A DNA stretch of 64,000 nucleotides from an uncultured Bacteroidales bacterium (GCA_947074145.1 CAMTOJ010000001.1:62001-126000); one strand, 5' to 3'. Counted from the first letter of the stretch, positions 34,125-44,319 are shown. Notes: generated by a model not told the origin, from the letters alone. Translations and numbers: made by a program.

Positions 34125-34574
34125 TTATTCAGTAATTCCTGATAGATCTGAGCTTATGCGCTTCGTGGTAGGAAAAAAGAATATTGTAGTAAGATAAATA
34201 AGGCAACTACAAATAAGACAAGACCCTTTCCCAAGAAACATAAATATAACCAAATTCAATATTATTACACTTCCCAATAATAATAATCTTTGTACTGAAA
34301 AGCATTTGTATAACTTTTGCTTCTCTTCCATATCTGTATTATCATTAAGAAGATTAATTTTTTTGGAAAAATATTTCAAAGAGAACGGGATTGTAGCAAG
34401 ATTCATTACTATCATTATTGATTCTAAAGATATCTTGACCTCTTCGTTTGTAGTATTAATTTGAAATATATTCGCAATAAATGCAAATGTAACAGTTATT
34501 ATTATGAAAAAAAGATAAAACAAACGTATTTGTTTCACTAATGACATAATATTAGATTTATTAAATGAATTCAT
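34125..34574 (-). CDS. small integral membrane protein, four helices
   Basis: This 149-aa protein has four hydrophobic segments, at about residues 19-37, 50-66, 93-112 and 115-133. A charged loop (KKINLLNDNTDMEEKQK) lies between the second and third. It has a CLICSC motif in the last helix. I recognise no family. It lies 21 bp after recR and 14-29 bp before the glycosyltransferase, so it is co-transcribed with them. A role related to the glycosyltransferase is conceivable, but unproven. Confidence 0.7.
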   Translation of the reverse strand: MNSFNKSNIMSLVKQIRLFYLFFIIITVTFAFIANIFQINTTNEEVKISLESIMIVMNLATIPFSLKYFSKKINLLNDNTDMEEKQKLYKCFSVQRLLLLGSVIILNLVIFMFLGKGSCLICSCLIYLTTIFFFPTTKRISSDLSGITE

Positions 34575-34595
34575 AATAATGATTTTGGTAATAAA

Positions 34596-35219
34596 TTAAA
34601 CTTTAAAGGCATCTGTAAACAAGGTTCTGTTTAGTATTGATCTTCCTAAAGTTATTTCATCAGCATATTCGATTTCGTCACCAATAGAGATTCCTCGTGC
34701 TATTATTGAAATCTTAATATCAAAAGGCGCAAGTTTACGAAATATATAAAAATTCGTAGTATCTCCCTCCATTGTTGTACTTAATGCTAAAATAACCTCT
34801 TTAATGGTTCCTGATTTGACTCTTTCCACCAATGAGTCAATGTTAAGATCAGAAGGTCCAACCCCATCCATTGGTGATATTATTCCCCCTAATACATGAT
34901 ACATTCCTCTAAATTGTCTTGTATTATCAATTACCATTACTTCCTTTACGTTTTCTACAACACATAGAATTGAGGGATCTCTCTCTTTATCGGAACAAAG
35001 TGAGCAAATATCTGTATCAGATATATTATGACATATTTTACAGTATTTAACCTCGGTACATAACTTTGAAATAGATTCTCCAAAGTTCACAGCACTAGCA
35101 GTTTCCTGTCTTAATAAGTGTAAAACAAGTCTTAATGCAGTTTTTCTACCGATACCGGGTAATTTTGAAAATTCATTTACGGCGTCCTCTAATAATAGCG
35201 ATGGAAATTTTTGATACAT
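34596..35219 (-). CDS. recR: recombination mediator RecR
   Basis: RecR works with RecF/RecO to load RecA on gapped DNA. I chose the ATG at 35219 ([17 protein letters not shown]), giving 207 aa, close to the family norm. The track's upstream extension of 23 residues has no family counterpart. The helix-hairpin-helix ([17 protein letters not shown]), the zinc finger ([16 protein letters not shown]) and the Toprim domain ([30 protein letters not shown]) are intact. It is the first gene of a four-gene minus-strand group. Confidence 0.96.
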   Translation of the reverse strand: MYQKFPSLLLEDAVNEFSKLPGIGRKTALRLVLHLLRQETASAVNFGESISKLCTEVKYCKICHNISDTDICSLCSDKERDPSILCVVENVKEVMVIDNTRQFRGMYHVLGGIISPMDGVGPSDLNIDSLVERVKSGTIKEVILALSTTMEGDTTNFYIFRKLAPFDIKISIIARGISIGDEIEYADEITLGRSILNRTLFTDAFKV

Positions 35220-35288
35220 GCTAACAATAATGCTATAGTTCTCTATATATTTAGGCCTGTGATTTATTAATGCCCATTTGATATACAA

Positions 35289-35586
35289 ATGTAGATATAT
35301 CTTTTATAATCTGACGACAATTTTAAGATAATTGAGGCTTTATTATCGCTCCACAACTATATGCCGATGATATGATATAAAAGTTTATAATTAATACTCT
35401 CATTTTATTTTTGAAAACTTTTTGAATTTTTACCTTGTTGAATTGTTATAGAATTAATTTACAAATGATAACAATTTGTTAATTAATATACATTAAATCA
35501 TATAAAACCTTTAAATTATGAATATTTTATTATGATCTTTTACGATATTAATAAAGAGGTCATTCTAAAAGGTATCAAAATATATA
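35289..35586. other. intergenic region recR / rnpB
   Basis: This AT-rich gap of about 300 bp lies upstream of the RNase P RNA and of recR. I see no ORF of substance, no repeat and no RNA signature apart from the rnpB promoter just beyond it. Confidence 0.4.
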
Positions 35587-35594
35587 TATCTTTG
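35587..35594 (+). promoter_or_regulatory. -7 box of rnpB
   Basis: TATCTTTG matches TAnnTTTG and sits about 7 bp before the first base of the RNase P RNA, as expected. Confidence 0.65.
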
Positions 35595-35600
35595 CACTAA

Positions 35601-35942
35601 CAGTAGGATGATCTGTCGCTCAACTTGGTTGGGAGGAAAGTCCGGGCAACGCAGAGCACCATACTTCTTAACGGGAAGTAGTCAGTGATGGTTAAGTAAT
35701 GTAACAGAAAATAACCGCCTGATTTCAGGTAAGGGTGAAAAGGTGAGGTAAGAGCTCACCGGGTAGTATGGCAACATATTACGCCGTACATCTTATGGGT
35801 TGTAAGGTCATGTATACCGACGTATAAGGATTGCTCGTCCGATGTCGGGGGGTAGACCGCTAGAACTATATGGTGACATATAGTCAAGACAAATGACAGA
35901 TACCTTTTCTTAAGGGACAGAACCCGGCTCATATTCCTACTG
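35601..35942 (+). ncRNA. rnpB: RNase P RNA
   Basis: The catalytic RNA of ribonuclease P trims the 5' ends of tRNA precursors. The near-universal GAGGAAAGUCCGGGC (about 35632-35646) and the matching ACAGAACCCGGCUCAUA near the 3' end (about 35917-35933) are present. The outer helix P1 pairs cagtagga at the 5' end with tcctactg at the 3' end. A T-run (35943-35948) follows as terminator. Length (about 342 nt) and motif spacing are those of a bacterial type A RNA. The ORF track places a false reading frame (35756-36088, minus) over it. Confidence 0.95.
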
Positions 35943-35962
35943 TTTTTTAATATTATTCTATT

Positions 35963-37321
35963 ATGAAAAACAATAAATCTGAATCCAGAATAAAAATTTT
36001 CATTGACAAAATCCGAAAAGTTTGGCATTTCTTCACCTACGGAATCTGGAGAATAACAGAACATGAAGTTTCCGGGATAAAAGAACATCTCGTAAACATA
36101 GCCAAAACAATTATACTTACCATCCGTTTTTTTATAAGTGACGGTTTATCTCAAAAAGCTTCTGCTCTTACGTACAACACTCTTTTAGCTATTGTTCCTG
36201 TTCTTGCTTTAATTCTTGCTATTTCTAAAGGATTTGGATTCCAAGATTTATTGGAACAACAATTAACTCAATTTTTTCCACGTCAGGAAGATATTATAAC
36301 AAAGGTATTTGAATTCGTTACAAATTATATAAACCAGACAAAAAATGGTTTATTTGTAGGAATAGGATTAGTTTTCCTTATCTGGACCATAATTGGCCTT
36401 ATCGGAAATATAGAACTAGCCTTTAACCATATCTGGCAAATAAAAAGATCAAGAACTTATTTTAGAAAGTTTACTGATTATCTCTCCACTCTTCTAATCT
36501 TACCTATATTGATGGTAGTCTCAAGTGGATTATCAATTTTTATAACTACAAGCATAAAACTCCCTTATTTCCAGTTTATATTTGACCCAATAAGTGTAAT
36601 GATTTTTAGATTAGCTCCTTATGTCATTACAAGTATCTTATTTACTATACTGTTTATTATTATACCTAATACCCGAGTTCGTTTTCTTAATGCCTTTTGG
36701 GCCGGAATAGTTTCAGGTATTGCATTTCAGATATTCCAGGGGTTTTATATAAGAGGTCAAATATGGGTCTCAAAGTATAACGCAATATATGGTAGTTTTG
36801 CCGCTCTCCCATTATTATTATTATGGGTTCAATTATCATGGCTTATTTGCCTTTTTGGCGCTGAACTAGCATATGCATCTCAGAATATCAAGAATTTCAG
36901 TTTTGAACAAGATGCAAATAATATAAGCAGAAGATATCATGATTTTGTTTTGATACTTATAGCGACGTTAATTGTTAAAAGGTTCCAAAATGATCTGCCA
37001 CCTCTTAACAGCGAAGAGATTAGTTCTCTATACAAGATCCCATCCAAATTAACATCACAAATACTTCAAAAACTTGTCGATATAGGCATTGTTCGGGAAG
37101 TTGTTAATGACAACGAAAGAATACATGCCTGGCAACCGGCTATGGATATCCATCAAATCTCAGTAGGATTAGTCCTTGATCGACTGGAGAAATTCGGATC
37201 TGAGAATTTTGAAATAGATCGGACTAATGAATTTAGTAAAGAGTGGGAAGCCCTTATAGAAGCAAGTAAAGCGCAACGTGAAACTACCGAGAATATTCTT
37301 CTTATGGATTTACACGATTAA
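35963..37321 (+). CDS. YihY/BrkB-family membrane protein with C-terminal winged-helix-like extension
   Basis: This 452-aa inner-membrane protein has about six helices between residues 45 and 310. It shows the family landmarks SQKASALTYNTLLAIVPVLALILAISKGFG, IWTIIGLIGNIELAFNHIWQIKRSR and YGSFAALPLLLLWVQLSWLICLFGAELAYA. The remaining 130 residues are soluble and resemble a small winged-helix domain (EEISSLYKIPSKLTSQILQKLVDIGIVREV). Members were once called RNase BN, which is incorrect for YihY. It begins 20 bp after rnpB. Its stop lies 2 bp from the convergent patatin-like gene. The biochemical role is unknown. Confidence 0.88.
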   Translation: MKNNKSESRIKIFIDKIRKVWHFFTYGIWRITEHEVSGIKEHLVNIAKTIILTIRFFISDGLSQKASALTYNTLLAIVPVLALILAISKGFGFQDLLEQQLTQFFPRQEDIITKVFEFVTNYINQTKNGLFVGIGLVFLIWTIIGLIGNIELAFNHIWQIKRSRTYFRKFTDYLSTLLILPILMVVSSGLSIFITTSIKLPYFQFIFDPISVMIFRLAPYVITSILFTILFIIIPNTRVRFLNAFWAGIVSGIAFQIFQGFYIRGQIWVSKYNAIYGSFAALPLLLLWVQLSWLICLFGAELAYASQNIKNFSFEQDANNISRRYHDFVLILIATLIVKRFQNDLPPLNSEEISSLYKIPSKLTSQILQKLVDIGIVREVVNDNERIHAWQPAMDIHQISVGLVLDRLEKFGSENFEIDRTNEFSKEWEALIEASKAQRETTENILLMDLHD

Positions 37322-37323
37322 TC

Positions 37324-39648
37324 TTATCTACAGAATTTAGGAGTATTCAATAAGAATCCAATATTCAAGCCGAAATTAAAATTGCCCTTTGGTGCGCTAT
37401 AATAATTTACGAAAGCTGAGATAGTGGAAAAAGGTAACGAACATACTGCCGAAATTTCAGCTATATACTTAGGTTTAAGCGTGAAGTCTGTATATTCTGC
37501 AATATTATTAGCTCCCTGTTTAATCTGTATCAATGGCTGGAAAGCATATCCCTCAGCTCTTAAATGAAAAATATCGTTCAATTTGAATATTGGTTTCAAT
37601 CCAAGTGCGATATAATTATTAGCCCTATAATATTCATTAAAAACTGTTTGACTATGTAATGTAGGATTAAAAGCAGCAGCTTGAATTATTGTTGCTGTAT
37701 AATTTGAAAACACAGGTTTGGAAGATAAATTTACATCAGCATCCAATCCTAACCTGAATTGTTTATTCAACTTAATATATTTTTCAAATTGATAATTAGT
37801 CTGTAACCAAAATTTATTTGATTCCTTATGTATATTTTGTGGAGATGTAAAATCTCTATTCTGAGAAGGTGTATACTTATCTTCTCCTCCAAATACACCT
37901 ACTCTTAGTAAATGTCTGTATCCACTTGTTGGAAAATCTCTCACAAGAATCCTATTTATATCCAATTCGATTCCTGCATTCCATAATTTGTATTCACTTC
38001 TGTCAGAACTATAATTTGCAAAATTAACCTGATTATTCTGATAATATTCGTCTCTAATATATGCCACACCTCCTGTATATATCAATTTTCCTGAATTTCC
38101 TATGCCTGTACCCAGATTTAGACGTAAATATGTTTCATCCTCTTTTATAAAACATGGAGATTCATTTAGAGAGAATAACCTTTCACTTTCATAAAATTTC
38201 TGATTCCAATAGGCTACTTTAACTTCAAGAGACTTAGGATTTTTACGTGCAATCATAACTTTGGCATTAAGATCCACGGTATTGTATGTTCTACCTATTT
38301 GAGTTCCCAATCCAAAATCAAAAGCATAAAGATTCAACATACGATAATCCAGACCTAAATATATTCTATTGGCATTTGTCGAGGTAATCAATCCCCCAAG
38401 TGCAACTTCAATATTATTATTAAGTTTCAAATCCATATTTAGCGTATGTCCGGCAGAATCATTATCGCTAACCCATGCACGTATATCTTCTACTTTTGAA
38501 TCTGAGAATAAACCGAAATACGCTTTTTCAGCCTCCTCCATTGTTATTTCCTTGTTTTTATTATTTTGGAATCGTTTCTCAACATATGCCTCTTGGGATT
38601 TATTCAAACCCTGAAGTTTAATATCGGCAAAAGTGGTTACAGGATCCTGGCTCTTATAAATTTCTCTATTCAAGTTAACCTGTTCCTTGCTGACTTCTCG
38701 ATCTACCCTATTCTTAATGTAATCAATATACTCAAGAGCACCTTCATATCCTATATCAAAAATCTCTTTAGCCCTATTCATCTCAAGCAGAGAAACATCA
38801 TCAAGCTCATATTTTATAGCCAATCCGTCTATTGAATCTATATCATAATCAGTTTTTTGCATCACCATATTGTCTATCTGCCCCATAAGATCACCCTCTT
38901 GTGGTTTGTCTGGATTTTTAGATACAACACTACCTACTATGAAATCCGGTGCAAATTCATCTTTCATCACTTTTACCGGAAAATTATCATATATTCCACC
39001 GTCATATACTAATACTCCATTGAGTTCAATAGGTTTAAAAACAAAAGGAAAAGACATAGACGCTCTTACAGCATCACCCAAATCCCCTTTTCCACTTATT
39101 ATCGCTTTTTTATTATAAACATCAGACGATACTGTTCTTATTGGAACAAATAATTTATTGAAATCACCGTTTGTTCTTGATGTGGCATGAGAGAAAAGTT
39201 TTATGAATGCAAAATTCATAGGTTGCGGTTTAATAAGACTCTCAGGTAAAAATTTGGGTTTTGGTTTAAGATTAAGAGAATCTTTCAATGGAATCTTCAC
39301 ACTAAAAAATCCGGGTGTTGGTTCCGATTGCAAGAATGAATTGATCATTTTATCATCAAATTTACCCGTTTGCCAAAGTCTAAATTCATCAGAAAGTATC
39401 AATTCTATCATTTGTTCCGGAGTGTAACCCATCGCATATAAAGATGCGACAATTGCACCCATAGATGTTCCCGTTATATAATCAATAGGAATATTATTAT
39501 CTTCAAGAGCCTGAATTAACCCGATATGAGCAATACCTCTTGCTCCTCCGCCACTCAAAACCAGTCCGACTCGTTGAGCTGAGATATTCAAAAAAGATAA
39601 GAATACAAGAAGAGATACTAATACACGTTTATTTAATTCTTTAAGCAT
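37324..39648 (-). CDS. patatin-like phospholipase fused to Omp85-type beta-barrel
   Basis: This 774-aa outer-membrane protein has a signal peptide (residues 1 to about 24). The patatin domain (about 27-300) carries the oxyanion loop GGGARG, the nucleophile Ser62 in GTSMG and the catalytic Asp215 in DGG. After it come a POTRA-like stretch (ITTFADIKLQGLNKSQEAYVEKRF) and a C-terminal Omp85/BamA-type barrel (about 410-774). This layout matches the type Vd secretion proteins (PlpD-like), in which the barrel exports the lipase. The substrate is probably a phospholipid acyl ester. The catalytic dyad is complete. It converges on the yihY-like gene with a 2-bp gap. Confidence 0.9.
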   Translation of the reverse strand: MLKELNKRVLVSLLVFLSFLNISAQRVGLVLSGGGARGIAHIGLIQALEDNNIPIDYITGTSMGAIVASLYAMGYTPEQMIELILSDEFRLWQTGKFDDKMINSFLQSEPTPGFFSVKIPLKDSLNLKPKPKFLPESLIKPQPMNFAFIKLFSHATSRTNGDFNKLFVPIRTVSSDVYNKKAIISGKGDLGDAVRASMSFPFVFKPIELNGVLVYDGGIYDNFPVKVMKDEFAPDFIVGSVVSKNPDKPQEGDLMGQIDNMVMQKTDYDIDSIDGLAIKYELDDVSLLEMNRAKEIFDIGYEGALEYIDYIKNRVDREVSKEQVNLNREIYKSQDPVTTFADIKLQGLNKSQEAYVEKRFQNNKNKEITMEEAEKAYFGLFSDSKVEDIRAWVSDNDSAGHTLNMDLKLNNNIEVALGGLITSTNANRIYLGLDYRMLNLYAFDFGLGTQIGRTYNTVDLNAKVMIARKNPKSLEVKVAYWNQKFYESERLFSLNESPCFIKEDETYLRLNLGTGIGNSGKLIYTGGVAYIRDEYYQNNQVNFANYSSDRSEYKLWNAGIELDINRILVRDFPTSGYRHLLRVGVFGGEDKYTPSQNRDFTSPQNIHKESNKFWLQTNYQFEKYIKLNKQFRLGLDADVNLSSKPVFSNYTATIIQAAAFNPTLHSQTVFNEYYRANNYIALGLKPIFKLNDIFHLRAEGYAFQPLIQIKQGANNIAEYTDFTLKPKYIAEISAVCSLPFSTISAFVNYYSAPKGNFNFGLNIGFLLNTPKFCR

Positions 39649-39791
39649 AAGTCAGTGTAAAAAAATAATCTATAGAATTGTTATACAAAACTATAGATTA
39701 TAATATTGAAAATTATTTAAATATCTCTATTAATTTGGTCATATTTACGTTAATATCAACAAAAAAATACCCAAAATATAAATAATCTATC

Positions 39792-41261
39792 TTATTTGGA
39801 AATATATGTATCAGCAATAGCTGCGTTATATTTTTTTCTTTTCAATGAAGATATAGATCTTGTTGCTTTTTTATTTATATAAACAGATTGTTTTTCAGTC
39901 TGATTATTTATACTTTTTGTTGTGGCTCCATTTATTTTTTCATCAATAATAAATTCGATAATTTTATCCTCCTTTGTTCCGAATTCACCCCAATACCATC
40001 CATAATTTTCTCCGTCAAATTCATCAATTTTGTAATCAGGAGCAAATCCGGATCCATAATTACCATCGTCGTTCATATTACAAACTTTTCCGGTAATTGG
40101 TTGGATCTCCCATTTTAATCCCTCATTAACAAAGTTATTTGAAGCCAGGTTTTTTCCTTCTGATCTTGTACCCACTGTATATACATTTAGATTAGAAAAT
40201 GGCTTTAGCCCATTAATCAGAGCCTCACTTGCTGAAGCTGTATATTCGGAAATGATGAAATAGATATCATTTAAATCAAGATAACCGAGATTATTTTCAT
40301 TTATTTTAAATACGTTATTACTATAAGGAGATTGTGAATTTCTTATTACTTTACAAAATATATTTTCTTTATGTTCTTCGCGAGACATAAGTGATGCCAA
40401 ATGTTGAGCACATGACAAATATCCACCCCCATTATATCTCAAATCTATAATAAGTTTTGTAACATTTTCATTTTTAAAATTTGAGAATATTTTTGTCAAT
40501 TGATTATTATATTCTACATTTTCATAACTGTCAGGACCTGTAGTAAAATGAGTATAAGCTAAATATCCTACATTACAACTTTCTTCATTAAATATTGTAT
40601 TCTTAACTATAGGGTTGTCATAGGTAATTTCTGATTTAGCCAATTGAATGTCATAAATTTTCGGAGAATAATTGCCTGTTGATTCGTCAATTGTTAACTC
40701 CCCGTAATCAATTACTGTGACCAACTTGGCATCTCCACTTAAAAATTGTTCTATATCATCTATGGTTGTTATCTTTTCACCATTATTGAGAGCTATCCAA
40801 TGCCCCCTTTTAATCCCTGATTTTTCGGCTGCTGATCCAGGAAGAGTATACATTACTCTAAGCTCATATCTGTTCTCATTAGTGATTTTATATGCCACGA
40901 ATTCAATACCATAGGTGTCTTTATTTGTATGAGATGTTTTTGTTGTATTATTATCTATTATATATGAATAATAATATTCATTTCCATTGGTATCCTTTCT
41001 TTTCTCATTATCTGATATCAATAAACTAAAAAAAGTCATTGGCTCAGCATTAGATCTATAATCCCCAAAGTCTTTTATCTCATCAAGCCAAAGATATTGT
41101 TGCTTCATTGTATTATGAACCCAACGGTTTACTTTGCTATTTGCTGTTTCCCCAAGAGCATCTTCGTCACCAAGAGTATCTGATTTTTCGCATGCTCCAA
41201 AGAACAATGTAGAAAATAACATGATATACCCTAATCTTCCATATTTTGATAATATATTCAT
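39792..41261 (-). CDS. S41-family (tail-specific) peptidase lipoprotein
   Basis: This 489-aa lipoprotein (lipobox FFGAC, Cys24) has a PDZ-like domain (residues about 120-185, SAAEKSGIKRGHWIALNNGE). The S41 catalytic domain shows LIIDLRYNGGGYLSCAQHLASLM and the nucleophile Ser in SEYTASASEALINGL. The Lys expected a little further on is probably in TVGTRSEGKNL. The C-terminal region ends after a short polar tail (NNQTEKQSVYINKKATRSISSL). Homologues in Bacteroidales are surface or periplasmic proteases of unknown substrate. The gene is monocistronic with about 140 bp before the patatin gene. Confidence 0.87.
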   Translation of the reverse strand: MNILSKYGRLGYIMLFSTLFFGACEKSDTLGDEDALGETANSKVNRWVHNTMKQQYLWLDEIKDFGDYRSNAEPMTFFSLLISDNEKRKDTNGNEYYYSYIIDNNTTKTSHTNKDTYGIEFVAYKITNENRYELRVMYTLPGSAAEKSGIKRGHWIALNNGEKITTIDDIEQFLSGDAKLVTVIDYGELTIDESTGNYSPKIYDIQLAKSEITYDNPIVKNTIFNEESCNVGYLAYTHFTTGPDSYENVEYNNQLTKIFSNFKNENVTKLIIDLRYNGGGYLSCAQHLASLMSREEHKENIFCKVIRNSQSPYSNNVFKINENNLGYLDLNDIYFIISEYTASASEALINGLKPFSNLNVYTVGTRSEGKNLASNNFVNEGLKWEIQPITGKVCNMNDDGNYGSGFAPDYKIDEFDGENYGWYWGEFGTKEDKIIEFIIDEKINGATTKSINNQTEKQSVYINKKATRSISSLKRKKYNAAIADTYISK

Positions 41262-41398
41262 TATTAAAAAATATTATTGTTTTAGTTATGTCAAAGATAA
41301 ATCTTTCACAACATTTACAGCTTTTTTTATTGCAAAGAAGTGCTGCTTAAAAATATAAAAAGTTGTAAATTATATATAAAACTCAATTGTGATATATG

Positions 41399-41439
41399 AA
41401 TTAATCCCAAAAGTTTATGTTCAACTTTTGGGATTAATT
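41399..41439. terminator. 17-bp perfect inverted repeat after the PhoH gene
   Basis: AATTAATCCCAAAAGTT and its exact complement are separated by a 7-nt loop. Both flanks are AT-rich, with no long T-run on either side. It could end the PhoH transcript, or be a small mobile hairpin. There is no second copy that I can see. Confidence 0.5.
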
Positions 41440-41465
41440 TAATTGTATATGAATCTTATGTAAAT

Positions 41466-42776
41466 TTAAAGTAATTTACTCGCTATTTCTGACAACAGAC
41501 TCCTTTCTCCTTTTACAAGATTAACATGAGCAAAAATTGGCTGATTTCTCATTTTAGCAATCATATAGGCCAAACCGTTAGATTCTGAATCAAGATATGG
41601 TGAATCAATCTGTTGTATATCATCAGTAAACACCATCTTTGTCCCTTCTCCTGCACGAGTAATAATAGTCTTTATCTCATGAGGTGTAAGATTTTGAGCT
41701 TCATCTATAATACAAAATGACTCAGAAAAGCTACGTCCCCTTATATAAGCAAGAGCACTAATAGTCAGTCTTCCCTCATTTTGCAATGTTTCAATTTTAT
41801 TGTTCATATCAGCAGGAGAATTATATTTTATAACAGAAAGGTTATCAAATAAAGGCTGCATATATGGCTCAATCTTCTCCTTCTCTGTACCGGGAAGAAA
41901 CCCTATCTCCTTATTCGACAATGATACAATAGGTCTCATTAATAATATCTGCTTATACTTATTAACCTGATTTAAAGCAGATGCTAAAGCCAACAACGTT
42001 TTCCCTGTCCCTGCTCTTCCGGTAAGAGCCACAAGTTTCACCTCAGGATCACAGAGAACCTCAAAAGCATACGACTGTTCTGCATTTCTGGGCTTTATAC
42101 CTGTTCCTTCATATTTTATGATTCTGGTAATTTTAGATATAAAAGGGTTATACCTTACCAATACCGAGCTATTAGCATCTTTTAATGTGAAACATTCATT
42201 TGCTATTGGTGATTTATCAAAAACCAATTCTTCTGGTGTATATGTTGCTTTTGCACTATACATACTATCAATCACCCTTGGATCAGCAGTGAAACGGTCT
42301 TTCTGAAATTCTGAATACATATCTGTGTTCTCAACCTTATCAGAATAATAATCTTCAGCTTCTATACCTATTGACCGGGCTTTCATTCTAAGATTTATAT
42401 CCTTAGATACTAATACTATCTTTTGTTTAGGATGCGATTCTATTAATTGCATTGTTGCAGAGAGTATTTTATTGTCTGCGATCTTTTCTGTAAAATTAGT
42501 TACTACTCTCTCATTTTGTTCTTGATTCATCAAAATGAACAGTTTCCCCCTTCCGCTACCCAGTGAAACTCCTTTTGTAAATATATTTTTACTTGAAAGC
42601 TTATCAAGTTCTCGTATAAATTCACGCGCATTGAAATTAATCTGTTCATTACCCTTCTTGAATTTATCGAGTTCCTCAAGTACTACGATTGGAATATAAA
42701 TATTATTATCCTGGAAATTATCAATACAATCAGCATCATGTAGAATGACATTGGTATCTATTACGAAATTTTTCAT
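41466..42776 (-). CDS. PhoH-family ATPase with N-terminal PIN nuclease domain
   Basis: This 436-aa protein joins a PIN endoribonuclease domain (residues about 1-150) to a PhoH ATPase domain (about 215-436). The PIN acidic residues include Asp7 (VIDTNVILHD), Glu34-35 (VVLEELDKFK) and Asp126 (VLVSKDINLR). The ATPase has Walker A GRAGTGKT (253-260) and Walker B FCIIDEAQNLTPHEIKTIITRAG. PIN-PhoH (PhoH2-type) proteins are thought to unwind and degrade RNA. No antitoxin-like partner gene lies beside it, so I do not call it a toxin. It is monocistronic. Confidence 0.92.
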   Translation of the reverse strand: MKNFVIDTNVILHDADCIDNFQDNNIYIPIVVLEELDKFKKGNEQINFNAREFIRELDKLSSKNIFTKGVSLGSGRGKLFILMNQEQNERVVTNFTEKIADNKILSATMQLIESHPKQKIVLVSKDINLRMKARSIGIEAEDYYSDKVENTDMYSEFQKDRFTADPRVIDSMYSAKATYTPEELVFDKSPIANECFTLKDANSSVLVRYNPFISKITRIIKYEGTGIKPRNAEQSYAFEVLCDPEVKLVALTGRAGTGKTLLALASALNQVNKYKQILLMRPIVSLSNKEIGFLPGTEKEKIEPYMQPLFDNLSVIKYNSPADMNNKIETLQNEGRLTISALAYIRGRSFSESFCIIDEAQNLTPHEIKTIITRAGEGTKMVFTDDIQQIDSPYLDSESNGLAYMIAKMRNQPIFAHVNLVKGERSLLSEIASKLL

Positions 42777-42962
42777 ATTAATTAATTTATTGGTTAATAA
42801 TGATCTTGCAAGAATTAATTAAACTAATAATTGAAATATAAGAGTATACATATCTTAAATCAATTAATATAATCCAAATTAATATCTAACATAATTTGCA
42901 CCCTTTTACATAAATATAATATTTTATTTACAGATATTTGCGTTCAAATTATTTAAATTACT

Positions 42963-44249
42963 ATGACATTTGAGGAAACTACAGAATTTCTGTATAAACA
43001 ATTACCGGTTTTTCAGCATAAGGGAGCATCTGCCTATAAGCCCGGACTGCAAAATACAATAGAATTAGATCAATATTTTAATCACCCACATAAATCATAT
43101 AAAACTATCCATATAGGTGGTACTAACGGAAAGGGCTCCACGTCTCATTCACTTGCTGCTATACTACAAAAAGCAGGTTATAAAGTGGGACTTTATACAT
43201 CACCACATCTTGTTGACTTCCGTGAGAGAATAAGAGTAAACGGTGAAATGATATCTAAAAAGTATGTGATTGATTTTGTAGAGAACAATTTTAATAATAT
43301 AGAATATATACATCCTTCATTTTTCGAGTTATCTATGATGATGGCTTTTTGTTATTTTAGAGAAATGAATGTAGATATAGCAATTATTGAAGTTGGACTT
43401 GGTGGAAGATTAGATAGTACAAATATTATATCTCCATTACTCTCTATAATTACCAATATTAGTATCGATCATACACAATTTCTTGGTGATACCAAAGAAC
43501 AGATTGCTAAGGAAAAAGCTGGCATTATTAAATCCGATATCCCTGTTCTAATAGGTGAATCAGGATCTTTAACGGTAAAACAAATATTCACCGATAAGGC
43601 TAAACTTGAAAAAACGAAGATTTACTTTGCCGAACAATTATATTCTGATCTTAAACAGGTGGATTCGCTTAATGATTCATATTATAGCTGTTCTCGATAT
43701 GATCAAATTGAGTCAGACCTTGACGGCTCATATCATATTCATAATTTAAAAACAATACTATCCGCTACTGATATTCTTCGTAATCAGGGATTGATTATAT
43801 CTGATCTAAATGTAATTGATGCACTTAAAGAGGTCAAGACATCAACCGGACTTAGAGGACGATGGGAAAAACTATCTGATTCCCCTCTTACATATTGTGA
43901 TACAGGTCATAATGTTGGAGGTATAACCTACATTTCTCAAAAATTAAATCAAATTGAATGTAATTCTTTACGCATTATAATAGGTATGGTTAATGATAAA
44001 GATATATCTAATATATTATCGTTATTGCCTACTAAAGCTATATATTATTTTACTCAAGCTCAAATTCCAAGAGCTCTTCCCGCAGAGGAACTTAAAGAAA
44101 AAGCTACATCATATAATCTTAAAGGAAATGTTTATAAAAATGTCGTAGATGCCTATAATGCAGCAGTTAATGATTCTTCTCAAGATGATTTTATATTTAT
44201 AGGAGGAAGTAATTTTACTGTAGGTGATCTTCTTAAATATTTAGAATAA
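42963..44249 (+). CDS. folC: folylpolyglutamate / dihydrofolate synthase
   Basis: FolC adds glutamate to dihydropteroate and to folates. The protein is 428 aa, a Mur-ligase fold. The ATP loop HIGGTNGKGST, the adjacent SPHLVDFRERIRVNG, the metal site VGLGGRLDSTN and the C-terminal substrate region RGRWEKLSDSPLTYCDTGHNVGG are present. The start lies 186 bp from the divergent PhoH gene. A strong terminator follows, shared in part with the convergent TonB receptor gene. Confidence 0.95.
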   Translation: MTFEETTEFLYKQLPVFQHKGASAYKPGLQNTIELDQYFNHPHKSYKTIHIGGTNGKGSTSHSLAAILQKAGYKVGLYTSPHLVDFRERIRVNGEMISKKYVIDFVENNFNNIEYIHPSFFELSMMMAFCYFREMNVDIAIIEVGLGGRLDSTNIISPLLSIITNISIDHTQFLGDTKEQIAKEKAGIIKSDIPVLIGESGSLTVKQIFTDKAKLEKTKIYFAEQLYSDLKQVDSLNDSYYSCSRYDQIESDLDGSYHIHNLKTILSATDILRNQGLIISDLNVIDALKEVKTSTGLRGRWEKLSDSPLTYCDTGHNVGGITYISQKLNQIECNSLRIIIGMVNDKDISNILSLLPTKAIYYFTQAQIPRALPAEELKEKATSYNLKGNVYKNVVDAYNAAVNDSSQDDFIFIGGSNFTVGDLLKYLE

Positions 44250-44270
44250 TATATTAGTTTAATAATTATC

Positions 44271-44312
44271 AAAAAAAGAGCTATTCCGTTATAAAGGGAT
44301 AGCTCTTTTTTC
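44271..44312. terminator. terminator between folC and the TonB receptor gene
   Basis: The stem aaaaaaagagctattcc / ggatagctctttttt has A and T runs on both flanks, so it can act for both convergent genes. Confidence 0.85.
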
Positions 44313-44319
44313 GATATAA

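Noticed and set aside
35756-36088. 110-aa minus-strand ORF over the 3' half of rnpB and the start of the YihY gene
   Set aside because: It overlaps a clear RNase P RNA and the start of the convincing yihY gene; it is an antisense shadow.
41399-41439. 17-bp inverted repeat as a transposon end
   Set aside because: No partner copy, target-site duplication or transposase is visible in the window.
41466-42776. PIN-PhoH as a toxin of a toxin-antitoxin pair
   Set aside because: No small antitoxin-like gene lies next to it; the flanking regions hold only folC and a hairpin.
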